32,947 nucleotides of DNA, taken from positions 1-32,947 of the IMG/VR virus record IMGVR_UViG_3300042562_000634. One strand, given 5' to 3'. Of the stretch, positions 12,455 through 19,971 are shown one piece after another. This stretch comes from a virus. Every line of letters starts with the position of its first letter. Within the stretch, counting starts at the first letter, position 1. Under the pieces are notes generated by a model. That model did not search any database and was not told the DNA's origin. It worked only from the letters and a program-made list of their open reading frames with translations. Both the position numbers and the translations under genes were made by a program.

Positions 12455-15019
12455 ATGGCAACAAGAATGCAACAGCGTAGGGGAACTGCAGCACAGTGGA
12501 TCTCTACGAACAGTGGCAACGGTCCTATCCTAAACGCAGGAGAAATCGGGTACGAAACCGATACAAACAAATTTAAAATTGGTGATGGTACAAATCATTG
12601 GATAAACCTTGATTACTTTATTGATGCTAATTCAACAGCAAATCCATCATTTGGTTCAAGCATTACATTTGAAGGTGCAACAGCAAATGACCATGAGACA
12701 ACTCTTACAGTGGCTGAACCTACTGGAGACCGTACCATTACATTTCCTGATGCAACTGGCATTGTAGTATTATCTGATAGTAGCGGAAATGTTACTATCC
12801 CAGGAAGTCTTACAATAACTGGAGCTACAACTACTATAGATAGTACAGTAATTAATCTTCAAAATGAACTTAAATTTGAAGGTACAACTGTAAATGATTT
12901 TGAAACAAGTTTAGTTGGTGGAGACCCTACAGCAGATAGAACTATCACTCTGCCAGACTTAACAGGAACTGTAGTTCTTGATCAAGGTGCTCAAACCCTA
13001 TATACTAAATCAATTAATTTAAATTCAAACATTTTAACTGGAACAGCTGCAGAGTTTAATGCTGCTTTATCAGATGCAGATTTTGCTACCCTTGCTGGTA
13101 CACAAACACTAACCAATAAAACCTTAACATCTCCCAATGTTAATGAAGCAGTTGCTCTTCTAGCAACAGCTACAGAGTTAAATGTTCTTGATGGAATTAC
13201 TTCATCTACAGCAGAATTAAATATTTTAGATGGTGTAACTTCAACAGCAGCCGAACTAAATATCCTTGATGGTGTTACCTCTTCTACAGCAGAACTAAAC
13301 ATTCTTGATGGAGTAACTGCTACTGCAGCAGAATTAAATAAACTTGCTGGCGTAACTGCTACATCAGCTGAAATTAATCTTTTAGCTGGACTTACTTCTA
13401 CCGCTGCAGAATTAAATATTCTTGACGGAGCAACACTATCTGTAACCGAATTAAATTATGTTGACGGAGTAACCTCTGCTATTCAAACACAGCTAAATAA
13501 TAAGCAAGCAGTTGTTACCGATGTGTCAGATACTGAAATCGGATATTTAAATGGTGTTACTTCAGCTATTCAAACACAGTTAGATGCTAAAGCACCATCA
13601 TCTTCCCCAACTTTTACAGGAACTGTAGTTTTGCCTTCTGGCACAGTAACAAGCGCAATGATTCTTGATGGCACAATCGCAAATGCAGACATTAGTGCAA
13701 CAGCAGCAATTGACTGGACAAAAATTTCTGCATCATCAACTATATCTGAAACCGAACTTGGATATTTAGATGGTGTAACATCAGCAATTCAAACTCAACT
13801 ATCTGGAAAGCAAGCAACTGTTGCTAACGTATCAGATGTTGAAATTGGATATCTTGATGGTGTGACTTCAAGCATTCAAACACAGCTAGATGCTAAGTCA
13901 ACTGATTCTAAAACTGAAACTCTAACTAATAAAACTTTAACCTCTCCAGTAATTAATACACCTACTGGAATCACAAAATCAGATGTTGGACTTGGAAATG
14001 TTGACAATACAGCAGATTCAAACAAGCCTGTTTCTACTGCTACACAAACAGCACTTGATCTTAAGTTAGCACTTGCTGGTGGAACCATGATAGGAGCACT
14101 TACACTTTCTGCAGATCCATCATCATCACTGCATGCAGCAACCAAGCAGTATGTTGATAATACAGCATCAGGAGTTATTGCAAAGCCACAGGTTCTTGGA
14201 GCAACAACAGCAAATATTGATGCTACATACAATAATGGTACAGCAGGTGTAGGCGCAACTCTTACACATAACACCAATGGAGCATTTCCTGCAGAATCAG
14301 GTGGCGCATCAGGTTGGGCAGTTGGAAAAGGTATTCTTGTAAAGAATCAAACTAATAAGGCTCAAAATGGTAGATACTACGTCTCAAATATGGGATCTGT
14401 TTCAACACCTTATGTTCTTACTCGTTGTACATATTGTGATGAAGCATCAGAGATTCCAGGCGCATACATATTCGTACAAGATGGAACAAACGCTGGGACA
14501 GGGTGGATTCAGGTAGTTGCAGACCCTGCAACATTTGTTGTTGGAACAGATAACATTGATGTATTCCAGTTCTCAGGTTCAGGAACAATCACAGCAGGAA
14601 CAAATATTTCTGTAAGCGGAAATGAAATTTCAGTAGTCGCAACTCCATCACTTTCTGGCGTAGCATTTACAGATGGTACACAGACAAAAGAAGGCGTACC
14701 TTCACGAACACCTATTATTCAAAAGACGGCAGCATATACTCTGTCAGCACTTACAGAGAGAGATTCCTTAATTGAAGTTTCTTCAGCAACTGGTGTAACA
14801 ATATCAATCCCAACAGATGCTACACTTAACTATCCAATCGGAACATCTATTGACATTCTTCAAACTGGAGCGGGACAAGTGACAATTGCTGCAGTAACCC
14901 CAGGAACAACAACAGTTAACTCAACACCAGGATTAAAACTAAGAACACAATGGTCGACTGCAACTCTTTTCAAAAGAGCAGCAAACACTTGGGTTGTTTA
15001 CGGCGATCTAACAGCGTAA
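12455..15019 (+). CDS. Very large tail-fibre protein (854 aa), Mtd-N-like start
   Basis: Residues 7-55 (QRRGTAAQW...LNAGEIGYETDTNKF...GDGTNHW) match the Mtd N-terminal type domain found at the tail-attached end of many fibres. After two FEG-N-DFET/DRTITFPD segments come eight tandem 13-residue repeats of the AELNILDGVTST type (residues 240-343), then degenerate EIGYLDGVTSAIQTQLD copies and a LTNKTLTSP element. From about residue 570 there is a HAATKQYVDN linker and a domain with KGILVKNQTNKAQNGRYYV, frequent in phage fibres. The last 90 or so residues match the end of the 5392-6165 product. It is likely the main side or receptor-binding fibre. No retroelement or variable-repeat pair is visible here. 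Confidence 0.78.
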   Translation: MATRMQQRRGTAAQWISTNSGNGPILNAGEIGYETDTNKFKIGDGTNHWINLDYFIDANSTANPSFGSSITFEGATANDHETTLTVAEPTGDRTITFPDATGIVVLSDSSGNVTIPGSLTITGATTTIDSTVINLQNELKFEGTTVNDFETSLVGGDPTADRTITLPDLTGTVVLDQGAQTLYTKSINLNSNILTGTAAEFNAALSDADFATLAGTQTLTNKTLTSPNVNEAVALLATATELNVLDGITSSTAELNILDGVTSTAAELNILDGVTSSTAELNILDGVTATAAELNKLAGVTATSAEINLLAGLTSTAAELNILDGATLSVTELNYVDGVTSAIQTQLNNKQAVVTDVSDTEIGYLNGVTSAIQTQLDAKAPSSSPTFTGTVVLPSGTVTSAMILDGTIANADISATAAIDWTKISASSTISETELGYLDGVTSAIQTQLSGKQATVANVSDVEIGYLDGVTSSIQTQLDAKSTDSKTETLTNKTLTSPVINTPTGITKSDVGLGNVDNTADSNKPVSTATQTALDLKLALAGGTMIGALTLSADPSSSLHAATKQYVDNTASGVIAKPQVLGATTANIDATYNNGTAGVGATLTHNTNGAFPAESGGASGWAVGKGILVKNQTNKAQNGRYYVSNMGSVSTPYVLTRCTYCDEASEIPGAYIFVQDGTNAGTGWIQVVADPATFVVGTDNIDVFQFSGSGTITAGTNISVSGNEISVVATPSLSGVAFTDGTQTKEGVPSRTPIIQKTAAYTLSALTERDSLIEVSSATGVTISIPTDATLNYPIGTSIDILQTGAGQVTIAAVTPGTTTVNSTPGLKLRTQWSTATLFKRAANTWVVYGDLTA
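13172..13483 (+). repeat. Eight 39-bp repeats encoding a 13-residue fibre unit
   Basis: The tandem units follow A-E-L-N-I-L-D-G-V-T-S-T-x with substitutions at positions 5, 7 and 9-13. Nucleotide identity is imperfect because of synonymous changes, so the repeat is old or under protein-level selection. Confidence 0.8.
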
Positions 15020-15036
15020 TAAGGGGATAAAGGTAA

Positions 15037-16215
15037 ATGGCTAAGAAGACGGGTAAACGTTCAGCTGCATCAAATGACTTTTTAGAGCCATTAAATGTAA
15101 CAAGCTTAACAGCCTCAGATGTTGGAACATCCCGTCCTTATTTAGCTACAGCAAATACCACCTCAACAGCTTCAGCAGCAGGTACAGGAGCCGCTGTAAA
15201 CCTTGCATGGACTCTTCCAGCTTTGTCTCCAGCAGCAACATCTTATACTATTACAACTACCCCCTCTACATATACTGTTACAACAGGCAGTGCAACTGCT
15301 TCTTATACCTTTCAAGGTCTTGCTTCAAATACCGCATATACATTTTTAGTTAGACCCTCTAATGCTTCTGGCACCGCAACAGGAACAACATCTTCTTCAG
15401 TTACTGTAACAACAGTCCCTGCCAAAATGTCTGCACCAACCCCAACTGCTGGAGTTAATCAAAACTCAATTACTTTCTCAGCACCAGCAACAGGTGGAAA
15501 AACAATTTCAGGATATAATATATCAGGCAGCGATGGCACTTCTGGTTCTGGTGCTACTTCTCCTATTGTTATTGGAGACACTGCTGGTACATCACAAACT
15601 TATACAATTACTGCTACTAATGCCAATGGAACATCTATTGCATCTGATGCGTCTGGATCTATTACTACTTTAGCCCCGTTTTTTCCTCCGTTCTTTCCCC
15701 CGTTCTTTCCACCTTTCTTCCCGTTCTTCCCACCTTTCTTCCCATTCTTCCCACCTTTCTTCCCACCATTCTTCCCACCATTCTTCCCGTTCTTCCCATT
15801 CTTCCCACCGTTCTTCCCACCGTTCTTCCCGTTCTTCCCATTCTTCCCACCTTTCTTCCCACCTTTCTTCCCGTTCTTCCCACCTTTCTTCCCACCTTTC
15901 TTCCCACCTTTCTTCCCGTTCTTCCCACCTTTCTTCCCATTCTTCCCACCTTTCTTCCCACCATTCTTCCCACCGTTCTTCCCGTTCTTCCCACCATTCT
16001 TCCCACCATTCTTCCCACCGTTCTTCCCACCATTCTTCCCACCATTCTTCCCATCGTTCTCTGCGTACGTTTATATATCTGGACCAACCTCAATCTCTTG
16101 CGGAAATCAATGTCTGGGCAGTGGATACACAGCATCAGGAGCAGCCTCGGTAGCCCTTTCCAACTGCGGTGGCTCTGGTCCAAGATGTTGCAGATGTAAT
16201 AATACACCTGGTTAA
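15037..16215 (+). CDS. FN3-domain protein with a 126-residue FFPP/FFP hydrophobic array
   Basis: 392 residues, cytoplasmic-type start (MAKKTGKRSAASN). Two FN3-like domains (about 40-130 and 133-212) are followed by 34 tandem units of Phe-Phe-Pro-Pro or Phe-Phe-Pro (residues 215-340). A Cys-rich tail (about 341-392) has six cysteines, including GPRCCRC. The array is half Phe with no charge, unlike any standard fibre shaft I know. It could be a rigid polyproline-like rod with stacked aromatic rings, a self-assembling sticky segment or a membrane-active region. The shorter blocks in the 6165-7646 product share the motif. The gene directly precedes the oxygenase operon, which makes its prolines a candidate substrate (inference). 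Confidence 0.75.
   Translation: MAKKTGKRSAASNDFLEPLNVTSLTASDVGTSRPYLATANTTSTASAAGTGAAVNLAWTLPALSPAATSYTITTTPSTYTVTTGSATASYTFQGLASNTAYTFLVRPSNASGTATGTTSSSVTVTTVPAKMSAPTPTAGVNQNSITFSAPATGGKTISGYNISGSDGTSGSGATSPIVIGDTAGTSQTYTITATNANGTSIASDASGSITTLAPFFPPFFPPFFPPFFPFFPPFFPFFPPFFPPFFPPFFPFFPFFPPFFPPFFPFFPFFPPFFPPFFPFFPPFFPPFFPPFFPFFPPFFPFFPPFFPPFFPPFFPFFPPFFPPFFPPFFPPFFPPFFPSFSAYVYISGPTSISCGNQCLGSGYTASGAASVALSNCGGSGPRCCRCNNTPG
15679..16056 (+). repeat. 34-unit Phe/Pro tandem repeat (12-bp and 9-bp units)
   Basis: Twenty-three FFPP units, ten FFP units and a terminal FFPS make 126 codons. The first two to three units use mixed Phe codons (TTT and TTC). The rest use TTC almost only, with synonymous CCA/CCG/CCT variation at the Pro positions. 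The plus strand is pyrimidine-rich. Confidence 0.92.
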
Positions 16216-16241
16216 AAGTAATTTACTAAAACGTTTAGACA

Positions 16242-16250
16242 TGCTACAAT
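16242..16250 (+). promoter_or_regulatory. Extended -10 promoter TGCTACAAT, leaderless
   Basis: The box ends 6 nt before the ATG at 16257, so +1 is predicted on the start codon. It would drive the start of the large oxygenase operon. Confidence 0.55.
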
Positions 16251-16256
16251 TGTTCT

Positions 16257-16457
16257 ATGACTGATTCAGTAAAACCATGGGATTTATTAAATCCAAACAA
16301 GCCTAGATCTTTAGATGAGGTTGCTGCAGAAAGACTTTCTATTTGCAAAGGTTGTGAACATTTTATTAAACTAAGCAAACAATGCAAAAAATGTGGTTGT
16401 TTTATGAATCTTAAGACTAAGCTAGAAGAAGCAACCTGTCCAATTGGCAAATGGTAA
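16257..16457 (+). CDS. Small zinc-ribbon protein (DUF6171-like), second copy
   Basis: 66 residues with the pattern ICKGCEHFI...QCKKCGCFM...ATCPIGKW, giving Cys positions suitable for one zinc site. It is closely related to the minus-strand 1593-1787 product. The last base of its TAA is the first base of the next ATG (TAATG), so the following oxygenase-fold protein is translationally coupled. This reproduces the gene order of the minus-strand operon. The role is unknown; a carrier, adaptor or regulator for the oxygenases is possible. It is probably translated from a leaderless mRNA. Confidence 0.8.
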   Translation: MTDSVKPWDLLNPNKPRSLDEVAAERLSICKGCEHFIKLSKQCKKCGCFMNLKTKLEEATCPIGKW

Positions 16458-17014
16458 TGGAAATTTCCAACGGGATATATTTATATGATATAAATATTGA
16501 TTTAAATGAAACAATTGAAGGCTTAGAGGATATGTCTGAGATGGGGAATACTGATATTAAATGGAGAAGTACACTTCCTTTCAGTTTAAAACATAAAAGT
16601 ATTGGATTTGTAAATCTAGAAGATGATTCTAAAATAGATCAAGAGGATGGCTGGCATCTATTTTTACACGACTTATCTAAAACTTCTTCTGAGGTTTTTA
16701 TAGAATCAGCAATAGATTATTTTAAGAAAAAAAATATGCCTAAGCCAGCATTTTCTATTTTTGTTTTTTTTAGATCTGAGGATGGCTCTAAGCAAGTTAA
16801 TATGAAAGATAATTATGGAAATGAAACTGGTAGAACAGTTTCTTTTAAGTATTTTATTAATGATAATTATGACGGTGGAGAAATAGAGTTTGTAAATTTA
16901 GGCATAAAGATTAAGCCAAAATCTGGACAACTTCTTATACATCCAGCAGGATATGAATATTTAGAGCATGAAGTTAAAAATGGTAATAAATATCAGCTAT
17001 CTTGTTGGGTTTAA
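16457..17014 (+). CDS. 2OG-oxygenase-fold protein lacking an iron ligand (probable pseudoenzyme)
   Basis: 185 residues from the ATG in the TAATG overlap. The hallmark strand KYFINDNYDGGEIEF (131-145) and the C-terminal HPAGYEYLEHEV...NKYQLSCWV align with the active oxygenases downstream. The distal His is H171 and the 2OG contact position is Lys (K178). At the HxD site, however, the sequence reads N-M116-K-D118, so the first iron-binding His is replaced by Met. Without it, normal Fe(II) chemistry is unlikely. The reading frame is intact, so the protein may be a scaffold, a partner subunit or an enzyme with altered metal binding. A weak terminator and a new promoter follow. Confidence 0.72.
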   Translation: MEISNGIYLYDINIDLNETIEGLEDMSEMGNTDIKWRSTLPFSLKHKSIGFVNLEDDSKIDQEDGWHLFLHDLSKTSSEVFIESAIDYFKKKNMPKPAFSIFVFFRSEDGSKQVNMKDNYGNETGRTVSFKYFINDNYDGGEIEFVNLGIKIKPKSGQLLIHPAGYEYLEHEVKNGNKYQLSCWV

Positions 17015-17029
17015 TAAATATAGTAGTGC

Positions 17030-17047
17030 TGGCACTTGCCATATTTT
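17030..17047 (+). terminator. Weak terminator-like hairpin
   Basis: TGGC-ACTT-GCCA (17030-17041) is followed by TATTTTT. The stem is only 4 bp, so it may attenuate rather than stop transcription before the next promoter. Confidence 0.3.
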
Positions 17048-17066
17048 TACTTAATTAATGCTTTTA

Positions 17067-17075
17067 TGATATAAT
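17067..17075 (+). promoter_or_regulatory. Extended -10 promoter TGATATAAT
   Basis: Predicted +1 is at about 17082, giving a 24-nt leader with a purine-rich AAAGATAGGA (17091-17100) before the ATG at 17106. Confidence 0.5.
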
Positions 17076-17105
17076 AAAGTTATACCATTTAAAGATAGGA
17101 ATCTT

Positions 17106-17816
17106 ATGAATATCTATGATGAAAACGAAAACCCTTGGTTTACTAAAGATAGATCAGAAACAGCTTTAACAAGAATTGCAAGAGTAATGCCTCAAAACAA
17201 CATTAGTGTTAGTAATCCAGGTTTAGGTTTAAATATTTATCACAATGTATTTTCCAAAGACGATTCAGAAAGATATATTGATACACTTGAATATAATTTA
17301 TCTGGAGATAAAAAATATAAGTGGTCAGAAGCTACAGTAACAAATTCTCCAAATCCAATTAAAAAAGCAAGAGATTGTGTAGATTTTAAATACAAGCAAG
17401 AAAATCTTGGACCAAAAGATGAGCACAACGAAAGTCTTATTGATTTACATGAAGAAATCTACCAAAAGTTAAAAATGTGCATAGATGATTATGCACATTA
17501 TTGGGGAATTAATGTTACATATTACGAAGCATTTAACTTTGTAAAGTATGAAGGTGAAGGTACACACTTTAATATTCACGCAGATCATGGCCCAGCATAT
17601 AACTGTACAGTTTCTGCTGTTATTTATATTAACGATGACTATGAAGGCGGAGAAATTAAATTTCCAAGATTAGATAGCTTTGTTCATACTCCAAAAGTTG
17701 GTGATATAGCTATATTTCCTTCAAACTATATTTATGAACATGCATCGCTGCCAATGAAATCAGGAACAAAATATTGTGTTGTTGTTATGACAGATATTAA
17801 TGAATTGAGTCATTAA
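17106..17816 (+). CDS. 2OG-Fe(II) oxygenase, prolyl-4-hydroxylase-like (Lys type)
   Basis: 236 residues. H158-A-D160 binds iron, YINDDYEGGEIKF (174-186) is the family hallmark, H212 is the distal ligand and K222 (SGTKY) is the 2OG contact. Lys at that position is the arrangement of collagen-type prolyl 4-hydroxylases, whereas many relatives use Arg. The N-terminal half is alpha-helical and probably carries substrate specificity. Its best match in the window is the 18597-19253 product (YNCTVS...NDDYEGGE; SGTKY). The stop overlaps the next gene (TAATG). Confidence 0.85.
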   Translation: MNIYDENENPWFTKDRSETALTRIARVMPQNNISVSNPGLGLNIYHNVFSKDDSERYIDTLEYNLSGDKKYKWSEATVTNSPNPIKKARDCVDFKYKQENLGPKDEHNESLIDLHEEIYQKLKMCIDDYAHYWGINVTYYEAFNFVKYEGEGTHFNIHADHGPAYNCTVSAVIYINDDYEGGEIKFPRLDSFVHTPKVGDIAIFPSNYIYEHASLPMKSGTKYCVVVMTDINELSH

Positions 17817-18586
17817 TGAATAAGTTAGCAATCTTTAGATCTTTTAGACCTTGGTTAGATAAAGATAGTGTTTCTGTTCCAGCACCAACACAAAGTATTA
17901 TTCCACAATGGTATAAAGATGCAGATAGATTTGCAAAAAATCCAATTAATAATGAATATTATAATGCACCAAAAGAAACGTGCCCTTTTCCAAAAGAAGG
18001 CACAGTAGATGACTATGGAAAAATTCCTACATGGAAAGCATGCCCTGCAATTATGGATGCATTTTCAACAGGGTATGTTTTTAAAACTCCTTGCGACTTA
18101 GTATTTTCTAAAAATGCACAAGGTGTTATTGGTGTAACAATTGAAGATAAAAAATACCAAGATTTTTGCACTGAAAGACCTCCTATGCCACAGTTTGAGC
18201 ATCCAAAAGGATTCTATCAACATCATTTTGCTTGGAGTTCAGATTGGGGACTTGAGCTTCCAGAAGGGTACAGTGCGCTATTTATGACACCAATGAATAG
18301 GTTTGATTTACCATTTTTAAATACAACAGGAATTGTTGACTCAGATAAAGTTCATCTACTTGGAAGTTTTCCATTTTTTATTGCGGAAGGCTGGGAAGGA
18401 ACAATTCCAGCAGGCACTCCATACCTACAAGTTTTACCATTCAAAAGAGAAAACTGGAAAAGTGAAGTAGAGATATTAGATCAGTCTAAAATTTATGATA
18501 AAATGTTTAACAACATGAAGTTTTATAGACAGCCTGACGGCGGGGTATATAAGAATAAAGTTTGGTCAAGACGAGAATACAAATAA
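17816..18586 (+). CDS. DUF6065-related / cupin-like protein
   Basis: 256 residues starting in a TAATG overlap. The order of conserved-looking segments is IPQWYKDADRF (about 29-39), WKACPAIMDAFSTGYVFKTPCD (split as WKACPAIMDAF and GYVFKTPCD, about 73-95), a His-containing FYQHHFAW (about 138-145), LPEGYSALFMTPMNR, and PAGTPYLQVLPFKRENW (about 200-216). This arrangement resembles phage proteins related to the DUF6065 group and suggests a beta-helix/jelly-roll fold. It is distantly similar in layout to 19253-19969. The chemistry is unknown. It sits between two oxygenase genes, so it presumably acts in the same process. Confidence 0.55.
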   Translation: MNKLAIFRSFRPWLDKDSVSVPAPTQSIIPQWYKDADRFAKNPINNEYYNAPKETCPFPKEGTVDDYGKIPTWKACPAIMDAFSTGYVFKTPCDLVFSKNAQGVIGVTIEDKKYQDFCTERPPMPQFEHPKGFYQHHFAWSSDWGLELPEGYSALFMTPMNRFDLPFLNTTGIVDSDKVHLLGSFPFFIAEGWEGTIPAGTPYLQVLPFKRENWKSEVEILDQSKIYDKMFNNMKFYRQPDGGVYKNKVWSRREYK

Positions 18587-18596
18587 GGAGAATAAA

Positions 18597-19253
18597 ATGG
18601 AAACATGGACAGAAAAAATAGACCTTGGCGATGGAATTTTTTGTTACAAGGGTGTAATTAAAAAAGAAATTGATGTAATAAAAAGACTTGAAGATAATCT
18701 TAAACCAGAGGGAGACACTACTGGGTACAGCTGGCAACCTGCGTATGTAGGCTACAAGCAACTGATGCCAGACTATAGAGATTGTAATGATTTTAAGTTT
18801 AAGAAAACAGATATTGAAAATGATAAAAGTCAAGTCAGCTTAAACCTTCAATCACTTTGGCAAGATCTTTATGATGTAAAGTTACCAGCAGTAGAAGATT
18901 ATTGCAGAATGTATAATATTCATAATTTAAAATATTGGGAAGCTTTTAATTTTATTAAATATGGTCAAGGTCAACACTTTATGGAACATCACGATCATGG
19001 GTTTTCTTATAATTGTACTGTTTCTTTAGTCTCATATGTTAATGATGATTATGAAGGTGGAGAGCTTTTCTTTAGACTACAAAATCTAAAGGTTAAAGCA
19101 GAGGCTGGGGATTTGTTTATTTTCCCATCAAATTTTATGTATCCTCATCAAGCAATGCCAGTAACTTCTGGAACCAAGTATTCTATTGTAACAATGCTTG
19201 ATTACAGTAAAAAGTTTCATACTCCAGAAATGTATAGTGCAGAGGCAGATTAA
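18597..19253 (+). CDS. 2OG-Fe(II) oxygenase, prolyl-4-hydroxylase-like (Lys type)
   Basis: 218 residues with AAGGAG just upstream of the ATG. Iron ligands are H131 and D133 (EHHDHG), with H184 as the distal His; K194 in SGTKY is the 2OG contact. YVNDDYEGGELFF (147-159) is the hallmark strand. It is the closest paralog of the 17106-17816 product, sharing WEAFNF.KY and YNCTVS segments, which indicates a local duplication. The stop overlaps the next ATG (TAATG). Confidence 0.85.
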   Translation: METWTEKIDLGDGIFCYKGVIKKEIDVIKRLEDNLKPEGDTTGYSWQPAYVGYKQLMPDYRDCNDFKFKKTDIENDKSQVSLNLQSLWQDLYDVKLPAVEDYCRMYNIHNLKYWEAFNFIKYGQGQHFMEHHDHGFSYNCTVSLVSYVNDDYEGGELFFRLQNLKVKAEAGDLFIFPSNFMYPHQAMPVTSGTKYSIVTMLDYSKKFHTPEMYSAEAD

Positions 19254-19969
19254 TGTTTAATATCTCAGTTGAAAAAACACAGGGAGCTCTATTTGACATT
19301 CAGCCCATGTCAATTAAAAGAGATTGGATGGATGTAACATCAGAAGGCCATGCCTATAGATGTTTTCCAGTAACCCAGTCAAACGTAATTGGCTGGAGTC
19401 TTTCTTGTGTAGAAGATATTGAGTTTATTTGGGATGGAGTTAATGATCAAACTCCAAATCGTATTGAAATATTCAGCCCATTGGGAGCATATTCTGGAAG
19501 AGGTCAATCCTCTATAAGTTTAAATACTGGTTTAGTTTTTAGAACAGACAAAGACGTAAGTATTTTTACTATTAATCCAGTAAATTATTTTAGTGATGAG
19601 TTTGAAACAATGTCATCATTAATGAGCACCTCTTTTTATGACAATCCTCTGCCTTTAGCTATTAAAGCAAAGGTAGCAAATAAGAGAGTGGTTATCAAAG
19701 CTGGAACTCCAGTTGCTACAATTATTCCTATATCTTTGTCAAATTTAAACGGTACAAATATTGAAATTGTTAAGTACCAAGACAACGATAGAACAAGATT
19801 AGAAGCAAATATTGCCTATGGGAATGCTGCACAGGAAATAAATTCTACTGGAAAATGGACAGATTGGTATAGGGATGCGGTAAATGAAAAAAAAGAAACT
19901 CAGGGATCTCATGAGGTAAAAATATTAAAATTAGGCGTAACAGATAAAACGAAGGGTGATATAATATAA
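19253..19969 (+). CDS. DUF6065 family protein
   Basis: 238 residues. Segments AYRCFPVTQSNVIGWSLSC (about 34-52), IEFIWDG, SGRGQSSISLNTGLVFRTD (about 81-99), FTINPVNYF and IKAGTPVATIIPISL (about 166-180) follow the order of the DUF6065 family, whose function is not known to me. It shares the closing GTP.xxx.P feature with 17816-18586, so the two may be distant paralogs. It starts in a TAATG overlap. The promoter of the next gene lies inside its last codons. Confidence 0.65.
   Translation: MFNISVEKTQGALFDIQPMSIKRDWMDVTSEGHAYRCFPVTQSNVIGWSLSCVEDIEFIWDGVNDQTPNRIEIFSPLGAYSGRGQSSISLNTGLVFRTDKDVSIFTINPVNYFSDEFETMSSLMSTSFYDNPLPLAIKAKVANKRVVIKAGTPVATIIPISLSNLNGTNIEIVKYQDNDRTRLEANIAYGNAAQEINSTGKWTDWYRDAVNEKKETQGSHEVKILKLGVTDKTKGDII
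19957..19965 (+). promoter_or_regulatory. Internal extended -10 promoter TGATATAAT, leaderless
   Basis: It lies within the 3' end of the DUF6065 gene and ends 6 nt before the ATG at 19972, so it would produce a leaderless mRNA for the second half of the oxygenase operon. Confidence 0.6.
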
Positions 19970-19971
19970 AT

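Noticed and set aside
13172-13483. CRISPR-like tandem repeats
   Set aside because: The 39-bp units are adjacent with no spacers, in frame, and encode a fibre shaft motif.
12455-15019. Diversity-generating retroelement target, suggested by the Mtd-N-like start
   Set aside because: No reverse transcriptase, template repeat or A-biased variable repeat is visible, and this N-terminal domain is common in ordinary fibres.
15665-16207. Long minus-strand open frame encoding Gly-Arg-rich repeats
   Set aside because: It is the antisense reading of the Phe/Pro repeat; the repetitive sequence lacks stops in that frame. It has no promoter or ribosome-binding site and the plus-strand frame has domains at both sides.
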